Shown here one piece after another: positions 24,059-32,544 of a stretch of DNA of 38,912 bases (position 1 is the stretch's first letter; each line of letters begins with the position of its first letter). A program made the position numbers and the translations under genes. Origin of the DNA: CAZYVA01 sp964650695 (GTDB taxonomy: Bacteria; Bacillota; Clostridia; Lachnospirales; Lachnospiraceae); assembly GCA_964650695.1 (NCBI GenBank), contig CAZYVA010000008.1:1-38912 (forward strand). The letters are read 5' to 3'. The notes under the pieces are model-generated. The model saw only the letters and a list, made by a program, of their open reading frames with translations. It did not search any database and was not told the DNA's origin.

Positions 24059-24700
24059 TCACGGCAAAGGCCGCTCACCGGAACGGTCCAGGACAATAGG
24101 ATCGCTTGCTTCCCAAAGCCGTCCCTCATTTTTGGATCGCTTTCTCATGGGCGTGCTTTTTGTAAGTATCAAGGAAAACCAACGGACCACGTTGCCTCCG
24201 TACAGGAAATCCATACCGTAGCGCTTTGCAAGTTCCGTCACGAGGATCCCATAACCCTCCAGGCACGGAAGCATTTCCTCCGGCCTGCGGCACCTCCCCT
24301 CCGGGTACGCGCACGTTTTGCACAGGGAACAGGACTCGGCTGAGAGTGCCAGCGTCTCCAGTCCATGGCCTTCAAAAATCCTCCTCACCTGTCTTGTCAC
24401 GCGTCCATGATCCCTCCGGCCTGCGTCTGGCGCCTGTAAGCTTTCCAGCGCGGACAATTCATGAAGCGTCGTGAAAAGGAATCCATCTGAATAGGCATGA
24501 CATCTCTGCCGGCATTCCGGCACCATGCCCACTGCCGGAGGACACGACCAGGATCTCCCATACCTGCCGCAGTCGGTCTCGCAAATATAACGGACCTTCT
24601 CTGAAAACGGCAGTTCTTTTGGATCCAGAAACGCGTACTCCGCAATGGGGAATTGCCTCAGTTCTTCCTCTATCGCCTTTCTTTGCTTTGCCGTCAGCAT
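24059..24700 (-). CDS. DUF2284 putative metal-binding protein
   Basis: A 213-residue protein of the DUF2284 family, rich in Cys. The N-terminal group CETDCGRYGRSWSCPP and the second group CSLCKTCAYPEGRC, followed by MLPCLEGYGI, are the family pattern and suggest an iron-sulfur or other metal site. The end LYGGNVVRWFSLIL also fits. The ATG lies only three bases from the stop of the formate channel gene with AAGGA before it. No reaction is known to me for this family, though it is seen near corrinoid and one-carbon genes. The last 35 residues look disordered. Confidence 0.82.
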   Translation of the reverse strand: MLTAKQRKAIEEELRQFPIAEYAFLDPKELPFSEKVRYICETDCGRYGRSWSCPPAVGMVPECRQRCHAYSDGFLFTTLHELSALESLQAPDAGRRDHGRVTRQVRRIFEGHGLETLALSAESCSLCKTCAYPEGRCRRPEEMLPCLEGYGILVTELAKRYGMDFLYGGNVVRWFSLILTKSTPMRKRSKNEGRLWEASDPIVLDRSGERPLP

Positions 24701-24703
24701 CCA

Positions 24704-25327
24704 TTATTCCTTTGCAAGATATGCCCTTACCGTCGGGAAAACGACTCCGCCCGCCATATTGCCAAGGGTGATCACTAAAATCGACGCGGCCGCCCGCCCA
24801 TTCCAGGCGCCGGCCATCCAAAAGTAAAACATATCCGCCACGCAGTGCTCCGTCCCACACAGGATGAATACCATAACGCCGAAAACAAGGGAGAGATACT
24901 TCCCAATTTCATGAGGGTTATTGTTGTATCCCTCCACGGCAATATAAATCAAAACATTGCATAGAAACCCTAAAAAGAACAGGCTTACAAAACTGTCCGA
25001 GGTTTTTATTTCGCACATCCCGGCGGCTTTCTCCGCCATCGCCGCCCCCGCGCGGGCCAGCCTTCCGCAGAGCGCCGCAAGGCCGGTCCCTGCCAGGTTT
25101 CCCACCCATATGACAGGAAGGTTCAAAGCGTAGGCTTTATCCCTGAGGAACACATAGCAGACTTTCCCCGTAAACAGGTTGAGGCCAAACGTACAGATCG
25201 TAAATAACCCAACCGTAAAGAACAACGCGCCCAGCACCTTGTCGTCGATCGACAGAAACGCCGTCCCTCCTATCCCTATGCAAAAGCCCGCTAAAATTGC
25301 AGAAATCAGAGTTTTTATGTACTTCAT
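24704..25327 (-). CDS. Formate/nitrite transporter family channel
   Basis: A 207-residue membrane protein of the FNT family (FocA, FdhC, NirC), pentameric channels for small monovalent anions. It shows six hydrophobic segments, the Lys motif LNLFTGKVCYV, the FLCNVLIYIAV helix and the central-histidine motif CGTEHCVADMFYF. It is shorter than FocA (about 285) because the termini and loops are trimmed, not because a helix is missing. Its ATG overlaps the fchA stop (ATGA). Position between the folate enzymes suggests formate passage in or out, balancing Fhs and formate dehydrogenase. Confidence 0.9.
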   Translation of the reverse strand: MKYIKTLISAILAGFCIGIGGTAFLSIDDKVLGALFFTVGLFTICTFGLNLFTGKVCYVFLRDKAYALNLPVIWVGNLAGTGLAALCGRLARAGAAMAEKAAGMCEIKTSDSFVSLFFLGFLCNVLIYIAVEGYNNNPHEIGKYLSLVFGVMVFILCGTEHCVADMFYFWMAGAWNGRAAASILVITLGNMAGGVVFPTVRAYLAKE

Positions 25328-25950
25328 TTTTTTATCCGCCTCAATACTTCCTCTGAAACAGCCGCCGCCCGTTTTCCGTATTCCTCAAGGAGCGCATCTA
25401 CCTTCTTTTCGATATCCGCTGCTGCCTTGCGGTCTTTCAGGGAGCCGGTATTGATATATACATTCATCGCAGCGCACTCCATAGCCGCCTTGCACAGCAG
25501 CGCGCCGCAGCCTGCGTCGGAAACAAGGAGGACGCTGCCTTTTTCCAGCATCACTTCCAGAAGCTCCACTGCGTCGCAGCAGCGCTCCACCATTTCTACC
25601 GGGGCTTTGCAGGCATTCAATGTCGCTTCTTCAAGAACCGTGTCATGGGACGGGTCGTCCTTTGGTATGGAATAAGCCCTGCTCAACGGCTCAAAAGCCT
25701 CCGCGTCCGCATCCACAAGCTCCAAAAGCCTTTCCCGCAAGGCGTCCGCCTTTTGGAGCGCCGCCTTGATATCGTCCTCATAAGCTGCGTATTTCTTCTT
25801 GCCAACCGTGAAGCTGCCCACCATAGAGCCAAGCGCAGTCCCAAGCGCCCCCGCCATGGCAGCCGCGCCCCCGCCTCCGGGGACGGAAGCTTTGGCAGCA
25901 AGCAAAGCGGCAAAATCCGCACAGGATTTTTCTGTTAATCGTTCGCTCAT
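25324..25950 (-). CDS. fchA: Methenyltetrahydrofolate cyclohydrolase, FchA type
   Basis: FchA interconverts 10-formyl-THF and 5,10-methenyl-THF. The protein has 208 residues from MSERLTEKSCADFAALLAAK, the usual length of the formiminotransferase-cyclodeaminase-like family, with the glycine-rich folate loop SVPGGGGAAAMAGALGTAL and the GSFTVGKKKY segment. An ATG immediately upstream (25953) would add one Met; the ribosome site is weak (AAAGGGAAAGC). FolD in the same operon also has cyclohydrolase potential, so the step may be doubled. Confidence 0.94.
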   Translation of the reverse strand: MSERLTEKSCADFAALLAAKASVPGGGGAAAMAGALGTALGSMVGSFTVGKKKYAAYEDDIKAALQKADALRERLLELVDADAEAFEPLSRAYSIPKDDPSHDTVLEEATLNACKAPVEMVERCCDAVELLEVMLEKGSVLLVSDAGCGALLCKAAMECAAMNVYINTGSLKDRKAAADIEKKVDALLEEYGKRAAAVSEEVLRRIKK

Positions 25951-26011
25951 CATGCTTTCCCTTTCCCTTCTTCCAATAGGAAACGACCGTTTTTGATCGT
26001 TTGCCATAGCA

Positions 26012-27688
26012 TCAGAACAGCCCTGAGATCACGCCGTTTTCATCTACATCGATCCGCTCTGCAGCCGGAACCTTCGGCAGGCCGGGCATCGTCATGATGT
26101 CGCCGGTAAGCGCTACGATGAACCCCGCGCCAGCGGACACCTTCAAATTCCGGACAGTCACGGTAAAGTCTTTCGGCGCTCCAAGAAGCTTCGGATTATC
26201 CGAAAAGCTGTACTGGGTCTTTGCCATACAGATCGGCATACCGCCAAAGCCCAGTTCCGTAAGCTGCTTCATCTGCTTCTTTGCATTGTCTGTCAGCGAA
26301 ACCCCGTCCGCATGGTATATCTTTTTCGCGATGGTATTCAGCTTCTCTTCTATGGAAGCGTCCAGCTCATAGCTGTAATGGAAGTCCGCCGTCTGATTGC
26401 AGAGCCTTACTACTTCCTCCGCGAGGAGCTTCCCTCCTTCCCCGCCTTTCGCCCACGCTTCGCACAGGGCAACATTTACGCCCAGCTTCTTACATTCTTC
26501 CTCCACAAGGTCAAGCTCGGCTTTCGTATCCAGCGGGAATGCATTGATGCAAACCACGCAAGGCAGCCCGTATACGTCCCTGATATTGGAAACATGCTGG
26601 AGAAGGTTCGGAAGGCCGGCTTTCAATGCTTCCAGGTTCTCGGTGTTCAGATCTGCCTTTGGCACTCCGCCATGGTATTTCAGCGCACGGACCGTCGCAA
26701 CTATAACGACAGCCGACGGCTTCAAGCCTGCCATCCGGCACTTGATATCCAGGAACTTCTCCGCGCCAAGATCTGCGGCAAATCCCGCCTCTGTAACTGC
26801 ATAGTCCGCCAGCTTCAACGCCATCCTCGTCGCTGTGATCGAATTGCAGCCATGCGCGATATTCGCAAACGGACCGCCGTGGATGAACGCCGGTGTGCCT
26901 TCCAGTGTCTGGACAAGGTTCGGCTTCAGGGCATCTTTCAAAAGCGCTGCCATTGCGCCCTCTGCTTTCAAGTCATGCGCGGTGACCGGCGCCCCGGCGT
27001 ATGTATAGCCTACGATAATGCTTCCGAGCCGCTTCTTCAGATCCGGGATATCCCTTGACAGGCAAAGCACCGCCATAACCTCAGAAGCAACGGTGATGTC
27101 AAACCCGTCTTCACGCGGGACCCCCTGTGCTTTTCCGCCCAGGCCGTCCACAATGTGGCGAAGCTGACGGTCGTTCATATCGACCGCCCTCTTCCAGGTA
27201 ATCTGCTTCGGGTCGATGCCCAGGGCATTGCCTTGCTGGATGTGGTTATCCAGCATAGCGGCAAGGAGATTGTTTGCCGCGCCTATCGCATGGAAATCAC
27301 CGGTAAAGTGGAGATTGATATCTTCCATCGGAACTACCTGCGCGTGTCCGCCTCCGGCAGCCCCGCCCTTGATCCCGAATACCGGGCCAAGGGACGGCTC
27401 ACGCAGCGCAACCATGGCGTTCTTGCCAATCTTTCTCAGGCCGTCCACAAGTCCTACTGACATCGTGGTTTTCCCCTCCCCCGCCGGGGTCGGGGTGATC
27501 GCCGTCACAAGGACCAGCTTTCCATCCGGTTTGTCCGCCATATCCTTGAGCATGGCATAATCCACTTTTGCCTTATAGTTCCCATACTGCTCCAGATACT
27601 TGTCGTCTACGCCCGCGACTTTGGCGATTTCTGTGATTTTTTTCTTTTTACACTCCTGCGCGATCTGAATGTCTGTCTTCATTTCCAT
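26012..27688 (-). CDS. fhs: Formate-tetrahydrofolate ligase
   Basis: Fhs makes 10-formyl-THF from formate, THF and ATP, the entry of the methyl branch. The 558-residue protein has the P-loop TPTPAGEGKTTMSVGL, the segment REPSLGPVFGIKGGAAGGG and HGCNSI, all diagnostic, and normal length. Start is the ATG at 27688 (MEMKTDIQIAQECKKKKI) with AGGAGG seven bases upstream; an adjacent TTG is less likely. It lies 43 bases behind folD and 61 before fchA. Its product also feeds the stand-alone AICAR formyltransferase. Confidence 0.97.
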   Translation of the reverse strand: MEMKTDIQIAQECKKKKITEIAKVAGVDDKYLEQYGNYKAKVDYAMLKDMADKPDGKLVLVTAITPTPAGEGKTTMSVGLVDGLRKIGKNAMVALREPSLGPVFGIKGGAAGGGHAQVVPMEDINLHFTGDFHAIGAANNLLAAMLDNHIQQGNALGIDPKQITWKRAVDMNDRQLRHIVDGLGGKAQGVPREDGFDITVASEVMAVLCLSRDIPDLKKRLGSIIVGYTYAGAPVTAHDLKAEGAMAALLKDALKPNLVQTLEGTPAFIHGGPFANIAHGCNSITATRMALKLADYAVTEAGFAADLGAEKFLDIKCRMAGLKPSAVVIVATVRALKYHGGVPKADLNTENLEALKAGLPNLLQHVSNIRDVYGLPCVVCINAFPLDTKAELDLVEEECKKLGVNVALCEAWAKGGEGGKLLAEEVVRLCNQTADFHYSYELDASIEEKLNTIAKKIYHADGVSLTDNAKKQMKQLTELGFGGMPICMAKTQYSFSDNPKLLGAPKDFTVTVRNLKVSAGAGFIVALTGDIMTMPGLPKVPAAERIDVDENGVISGLF

Positions 27689-27731
27689 CAATATCCCTCC
27701 TTGTAAAATTTTGCCAAAAACTATCCTTCAT

Positions 27732-28586
27732 TTATTGACGCACGGTTTTCTCCGCCGCTTCAACCACGTGGGACGCCAATATTGCCGTCGTAACAGACCC
27801 CACGCCTCCAGGCACCGGGGTGATGGCGGACACAACGGGCTCGATTTCCGAAAACCTTGTGTCCCCGCACATATTTCCGTCTTCATCCACATGGATCCCT
27901 ACATCAAGCACGGTCTGGCCTTCCTTTACATAATCCGCCCCGACCATCTGCGCTTTCCCCACCGCGACAACAAGCACATCCGCTTCCTTGCACACATCCG
28001 GCAGGTTCTCTGTGCGGCTGTGGCAGATCGTCACAGTAGCGTGTTCTCCGAGAAGGAGCATGGAAACCGGCTTGCCGATGACAAGGCTCCGCCCGACCAC
28101 CACGACTCTTTTGCCTTTCAGCGGGATCTGGTAATACTTCAGGATCTCCAGGCACGCCTGGGCCGTGCAAGGGGCGAATCCTCCGTCCGTCCCGGCGAAC
28201 ACCGCCGCCTGCGATCCCTTTGTTATGCCGTCAACATCCTTGGACGGCGACAGGGCTTCACATACCGTTTCCTCATCCAGATGCTTCGGCAAAGGCTTGA
28301 ACATCAAAACACCATGGACGGTTTCATCCTCGTTGAGCGCTCCGATCGTGGCGATAAGCTCCTCTTGGCTGACATCTTCCGGCAGGACAACATTCTTTAC
28401 CGCGATCCCCACTTTCTCACACCGTTTCATTGCGCTCCGCTCATAGGAAAGGTCATCGTCCCTCTCCCCGACCCTTAATATGGCAAGGCAAGGATCCACG
28501 CCTTTTTCCTTCAGTCCGGCCGCTTTTTTCTGCAGCTCCTCGCCCAGGGCTTTCGCGGCAGCAGCGCCCTTTAGCAATTCAGCCAT
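27732..28586 (-). CDS. folD: Bifunctional methylene-THF dehydrogenase/methenyl-THF cyclohydrolase
   Basis: FolD oxidises or reduces methylene/methenyl-THF with a pyridine nucleotide and opens methenyl-THF. From MAELLKGAAAAKALGEEL it has 284 residues, the usual length. The dinucleotide loop GKRVVVVGRSLVIGKPVSMLLL and the C-terminal PGGVGSVTTAIL are clear, and the active-site region is LSYERSAMKRCEKVGI (Tyr and Lys). The longer open frame upstream overlaps metF and is not used. Spacing to metF is 17 bases. NAD versus NADP use cannot be read with certainty. Confidence 0.96.
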   Translation of the reverse strand: MAELLKGAAAAKALGEELQKKAAGLKEKGVDPCLAILRVGERDDDLSYERSAMKRCEKVGIAVKNVVLPEDVSQEELIATIGALNEDETVHGVLMFKPLPKHLDEETVCEALSPSKDVDGITKGSQAAVFAGTDGGFAPCTAQACLEILKYYQIPLKGKRVVVVGRSLVIGKPVSMLLLGEHATVTICHSRTENLPDVCKEADVLVVAVGKAQMVGADYVKEGQTVLDVGIHVDEDGNMCGDTRFSEIEPVVSAITPVPGGVGSVTTAILASHVVEAAEKTVRQ

Positions 28587-28603
28587 CTTAAGGCCCCCTT
28601 TCT

Positions 28604-29494
28604 TTAAGATTGATCTTGGATACCGGCCGCCTTTAACAGCGCCGGGACCTTCGACTCCCAGCCAAGCGCCATAATGTGGACGCCCTGGCAAAGCTCCCGG
28701 CATTCCCGGATCACTTCGGCCGCGATCTCCACGCCAGTCTCCCCTGACTTCGCTTTCGCCGGATCCGCGGCAAGCCTCGCAATCATATCATCCGGCACAT
28801 GTACCCCGGCAACGTTCTTGTTCATAAACTTCGCCATACCGGCTGATTTCGGAATAATAATCCCCAACTGTACCGGTTTCCCGAACGTTTTCGCTTTCTC
28901 CATAAATTTTTGAAACTTCTCCGGCTCAAATACCGCCTGCGTCTGGAAATAATCCGCCCCGGCCATGACCTTGCGCTCCATCTTCGCAAGCTGGGCATCC
29001 ACGGAATCTGAACACGGGGAGACAACCGCCCCCTTCGCAAACGCCGGCGGTTCCCCTACGAGCTCATTGCCGCCCAGATCCACGCCTTTCTCAAGCTGGC
29101 CCACCGTATAGAGCAGGGACACGGAATCCAGGTCAAAAACCGGCTTCGCCCCAGGATGGTCGCCCATTTTCGTATGGTCCCCCGTCAGGCACAGGATATT
29201 TTCTATGCCGAACAAAGCGGCGCTCAGCAAATCCGACTCCAAAGCGATACGGTTCCTGTCCCGGCATGTAAGCTGATAGATGGGATCCAGCCCGGCATCC
29301 TTCAACGTCTTGCACATGGCAAGGGAACCCAGGCGCATCACCGACGATTGGTTGTCCGTGACATTGACGGCGTCTATACCGGAAAGGTATTCTTTTGCGG
29401 ACTCCACAAGATGATCAACATGAAAACCTTTGACGGGGCCCACTTCCGCAGTGACAACAAATTTTCCTTTGTCAAACAATTCCGTTATTTTCAT
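28604..29494 (-). CDS. metF: Methylenetetrahydrofolate reductase, MetF subunit
   Basis: MetF is the FAD/folate-binding TIM barrel that reduces methylene-THF to methyl-THF. 296 residues (MKITELFDKGKFVVTAEVGP), normal for the bacterial catalytic subunit. Family segments are SVMRLGSLAMCKTLKDAG, YQLTCRDRNRIALESDLLSA, ENILCLTGDH and GADYFQTQAVFE. It has no C-terminal regulatory domain. Direct neighbours upstream are metV and the metV-rnfC fusion, so the enzyme is of the MetFV type used by acetogens, with electrons arriving through iron-sulfur subunits instead of directly from NAD(P)H. Confidence 0.96.
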   Translation of the reverse strand: MKITELFDKGKFVVTAEVGPVKGFHVDHLVESAKEYLSGIDAVNVTDNQSSVMRLGSLAMCKTLKDAGLDPIYQLTCRDRNRIALESDLLSAALFGIENILCLTGDHTKMGDHPGAKPVFDLDSVSLLYTVGQLEKGVDLGGNELVGEPPAFAKGAVVSPCSDSVDAQLAKMERKVMAGADYFQTQAVFEPEKFQKFMEKAKTFGKPVQLGIIIPKSAGMAKFMNKNVAGVHVPDDMIARLAADPAKAKSGETGVEIAAEVIRECRELCQGVHIMALGWESKVPALLKAAGIQDQS

Positions 29495-29578
29495 GATTTT
29501 TCACTCTTACCTCTTTCCCACGGCATCCGGGCATACATAAAAGGCATCCCTGGCCGTGAATAACCGCTCCTTCCCCCG

Positions 29579-30184
29579 CTATTGGACAGCGTAATCACGG
29601 ATCTGGACCGGGCATTTCAGCAAATCCTGGCGTCCCACCATGCAGAGCCGCCTGTAAATGCGCTCCCACCCACACTCCATATCCGGATCCACCTCGCACA
29701 TGCCATCCTTGGAGCCGCCGCACTGCCCGTTGACCAAACTCTTAGAACAGGCCGTTATTGGACAGATCCCCCCGGTGATATTGAGGTAGCACTGCCCGCA
29801 TTTCCCACAGTCGTATTCGAGAGGCGTAACGCCCTGGAACCCCGGCAGCGCGTATGTATCGCACGCCGCGTATACCCTCCGGTCCGGCAGACGTTCCGAC
29901 ACGGTCTGCACCCCGACGCCACAGGAGAAGATCAGGACCTCGTCCGCTTCGTGCAAAGCCGCCTTACGGGTGTCGAGGCGAAGCTCCAGGTTCTCCGGGT
30001 TGCAGATGTAATCCGTCTCTAAAACCCCGCAGACGCTTCCCTTCCCCTCAAGCTCTTTCCGAAATGCCCGGACCTCCTCTTCCGGGAACCCCACTTCCGC
30101 GCAGCCACGGCAGATGATGATAAAGACTTTCCCACCAAGCAGGGGTTCGAGGGCTGCTTTTTCTTTTAACTTCGTCGCCAGCAT
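29579..30184 (-). CDS. metV: Methylene-THF reductase iron-sulfur/zinc subunit MetV
   Basis: MetV partners MetF in acetogenic methylene-THF reductases and carries iron-sulfur clusters. The 201-residue protein has the Cys-rich core CGKCGQCYLNITGGICPITA, then CSKSLVNGQCGG, CEVDP and ECGWERIY, plus N-terminal CRGCAEVGF. It is strikingly like the first 200 residues of the gene directly upstream, so the two are tandem duplicates. The ATG lies one base past the stop of that gene; AAGGGG ten bases upstream serves as ribosome site. Spacing to metF is 84 bases. Confidence 0.93.
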   Translation of the reverse strand: MLATKLKEKAALEPLLGGKVFIIICRGCAEVGFPEEEVRAFRKELEGKGSVCGVLETDYICNPENLELRLDTRKAALHEADEVLIFSCGVGVQTVSERLPDRRVYAACDTYALPGFQGVTPLEYDCGKCGQCYLNITGGICPITACSKSLVNGQCGGSKDGMCEVDPDMECGWERIYRRLCMVGRQDLLKCPVQIRDYAVQ

Positions 30185-30185
30185 A

Positions 30186-32162
30186 TTATTTCATCCCCTT
30201 TACTGCGGCTTTTCCAGCCTTTATTTTGCTTAAAAGCGGAATCTTCGAGGAACAGACCGCTTCACAGCTTCTGCACTCCATACAGTCCATCACATTGACA
30301 TCCAGGGCTTTCAAGGCGCCCCAATCTTCCTCGTCCGCGCATTTCCCAAACTTCATCGGGGAAAGCTGCATCGGGCATACGTCCACACACCGGCCGCATT
30401 TGATACACTCCAGCGCCTGGGTGTGGTCGTTCTCGACCGCGATGATCCCGTTGGAACTTTTCATGATTGGGAACGCCAGATCTTCCTGGACGAACCCCAT
30501 CATAGGGCCGCCCGCTTTGATCACCACATCTCCGGGAAGCACCCCGCCGCAATGCTCTACAAGGCTTGCCGCGCTGGTCCCGAAACGGACGATGAAATTC
30601 CCCGGATTTGGTATGTAAGGGCCCGTGACCGTTGTGACGCGCTCGATCAGCGGCATACCCTTTTTGATTGCATCCGCGATCGCTTTCAGCGTGCTGACAT
30701 TGTCCACAACAGCGCCGACGTCCGCCGGCAGGCCGCCGCTTGGGACCGTGCGCCCAAGCACCCGTTTGATCAGCATCTTTTCACAGCCCTGGGGGTACTT
30801 TGTCCTTGCCGCGCAGACTTCGATCCCATCCTCATGCTGGACCTTTTCCTCCATAAACGCGATCGCGTCCGGCTTATTATCCTCGATAACGATGACCCCT
30901 CTGGGCGCGGCAACCGCTTTCATCGCTGCTTTGAGACCGTATAGGACATCATCCGCATACTCCATCAGCACCCTGTGGTCGGCAGTCAAAAATGGCTCAC
31001 ATTCGCAGCCATTGACAAGAACTGCCTCAATCGGCTTTTTCGGCATCAGCTTTACATAAGTAGGGAACCCCGCGCCGCCCATCCCGGATATGCCGGCTTC
31101 CTTGACGATCCCGATAATCTCGTCCGGCGAAAGCGCTTCAAGCGGCTTACCCGGATGTACGGATGCATGGAGCGTCTGTTTCCCGTCGGACTTTATGACA
31201 ACAGAGAGGCACTTCCCATTCGTAGCGTGCCGGCGCTCCTCCACAGCCATCACCGTCCCGCTTACGCTGGCATGTACCGGGACGCTGATAAAGCCAGCGG
31301 CTTCACCAATCTTCTGCCCGACCTTAACCTCATCGCCCGGAGCAACCAGCGGCTTCGCAGGCGCGCCCATGTGCATAGACATCGGGATCACGGCGATCTC
31401 CGGCTCCGGGAAACGGACAAGGGCTTTCTGTTCTGTGCCTTGCTTGCACTCAACAGGGTGTATCCCGCCGTAATAACCGGAAATCCTGGCTTCCCTCGCA
31501 TGGTTTACCATCTCGCGTATGACCCTGGAATCCGTCCTTGACCAGTCGCGGATCTCGACAGGATGATCCCGGAACTCCTCCAACCGCCCTTGCGTCTCCA
31601 GGCGTTCATAAATCCTCTGCCAGGCGCAGTCCTTCTCCGGATCCACCTCGCATTTCCCATCCTTCGCGCCGCCGCACTGCCCGTTTACCAGGCTTTTTGA
31701 ACAGTCCACCACAGGACAGATCCCGCCCGTAGCGTTCAGATAGCACTGGGCGCAGGCGCCGCAGAGCTTTTTCGTAAGAGCCATGCCGTGATGGCCGTTT
31801 TGGTGGATCGTGTCACCCGCGGCATACACAGGGATCCCCTGCAAGTCCGCAGCCGTCTGGACGCCCACTCCGCAGGAGAGGACCAGGATCGTATCCGTCC
31901 CGTCCGGGATCAGGCCCGTTAGTTTTTTTTCGGTAATGCTTTTGTTGCAGAGAAAATCCAGGGATGCCGCCCCCGTAACCTTGCAGGCACGCTCCTTTGC
32001 CAGCGCCAGAAGCTCTTCCTTCTCCGGCTCGTCTGATGACGCGTATTCCTTGAAGCATTTGCTGCACGCAAGGATGAAAACATGATCCGCGCCGTCCAGG
32101 AGCGGAGCCAGCTCGCTTGATGGTTTCAGCCTATATTTGGTATAGTTCTCCAATATCACCAT
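30186..32162 (-). CDS. MetV-RnfC fusion (RnfC2-like), probable electron input of methylene-THF reductase
   Basis: A 658-residue protein. Residues 1 to about 205 repeat the MetV pattern (CSKCFKEY; CGACAQCYLNATGGICPVVD; CSKSLVNGQCGG; CEVDPEKDCAWQRIY). The rest is an RnfC/Nqo1-like part: barrel-sandwich domain, glycine-rich flavin/NADH site GISGMGGAGFPTYVKL about residue 350, VNGCECEPFLTADH, a SLBB-like region and two [4Fe-4S] motifs near the end (CIKCGRCVDVCP and CMECRSCEAVC). No membrane segments. It heads the operon. The Acetobacterium woodii reductase contains an RnfC2 subunit, so NADH oxidation for MetF is the likely role. The ATG stands right after AAGGGG, so a TTG nine bases downstream may be the true start. 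Confidence 0.9.
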   Translation of the reverse strand: MVILENYTKYRLKPSSELAPLLDGADHVFILACSKCFKEYASSDEPEKEELLALAKERACKVTGAASLDFLCNKSITEKKLTGLIPDGTDTILVLSCGVGVQTAADLQGIPVYAAGDTIHQNGHHGMALTKKLCGACAQCYLNATGGICPVVDCSKSLVNGQCGGAKDGKCEVDPEKDCAWQRIYERLETQGRLEEFRDHPVEIRDWSRTDSRVIREMVNHAREARISGYYGGIHPVECKQGTEQKALVRFPEPEIAVIPMSMHMGAPAKPLVAPGDEVKVGQKIGEAAGFISVPVHASVSGTVMAVEERRHATNGKCLSVVIKSDGKQTLHASVHPGKPLEALSPDEIIGIVKEAGISGMGGAGFPTYVKLMPKKPIEAVLVNGCECEPFLTADHRVLMEYADDVLYGLKAAMKAVAAPRGVIVIEDNKPDAIAFMEEKVQHEDGIEVCAARTKYPQGCEKMLIKRVLGRTVPSGGLPADVGAVVDNVSTLKAIADAIKKGMPLIERVTTVTGPYIPNPGNFIVRFGTSAASLVEHCGGVLPGDVVIKAGGPMMGFVQEDLAFPIMKSSNGIIAVENDHTQALECIKCGRCVDVCPMQLSPMKFGKCADEEDWGALKALDVNVMDCMECRSCEAVCSSKIPLLSKIKAGKAAVKGMK

Positions 32163-32251
32163 CCCCTTAATATAGAATTTTAGAACATTGTACAGAAAAT
32201 TTTTTTAGTCATCCCGAATGCCTTTATGTACCCAGCCGATTAATAAATACC

Positions 32252-32280
32252 AGTATAATCAAAAACCACAAAAAAATCAA
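32252..32280 (-). promoter_or_regulatory. sigma-A promoter of the Wood-Ljungdahl operon
   Basis: Minus strand TTGATT (32280-32275), 17 bases, TATACT (32257-32252). The leader to the first gene is about 80 bases and shows no obvious riboswitch or long stem. The rest of the 382 bases between 32162 and 32545 holds the nucleotidyltransferase remnant. Confidence 0.65.
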
Positions 32281-32312
32281 CTACATGAGATGATTTTTTG
32301 TTATTTATTTGA

Positions 32313-32519
32313 CATGAAAATATTATAGAGGCTGCTAATGCATGTACCAGAATCGTTCAAGGGATTCTCTATGGCTCTGTAATAGAGAGTAGGTGTACAG
32401 AAGATCCAGATATAGATATGTTGATTGTCAGTGATATTGCCCGCTCAAATTTCAAGAGGCCATTGAGAATGGGAAAACCGTGGGATTGCGGAAAAAATGA
32501 AGATCGAAAAAGACTATAG
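32313..32519 (+). pseudogene. Remnant of an MNT-type nucleotidyltransferase
   Basis: An open stretch of 68 codons without a good start contains GILYGSVIES, then CTEDPDIDMLIVSDIAR. This is the GS...D.D core of minimal nucleotidyltransferases (as in MntA/HepT-type toxin-antitoxin pairs and aminoglycoside nucleotidyltransferases). The sequence loses similarity after about 35 residues and ends at TAG; no partner gene follows. It is most likely a decayed gene between two minus-strand operons. Confidence 0.55.
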
Positions 32520-32544
32520 GATCCCGGAATCTTGAGCCTGCCGG

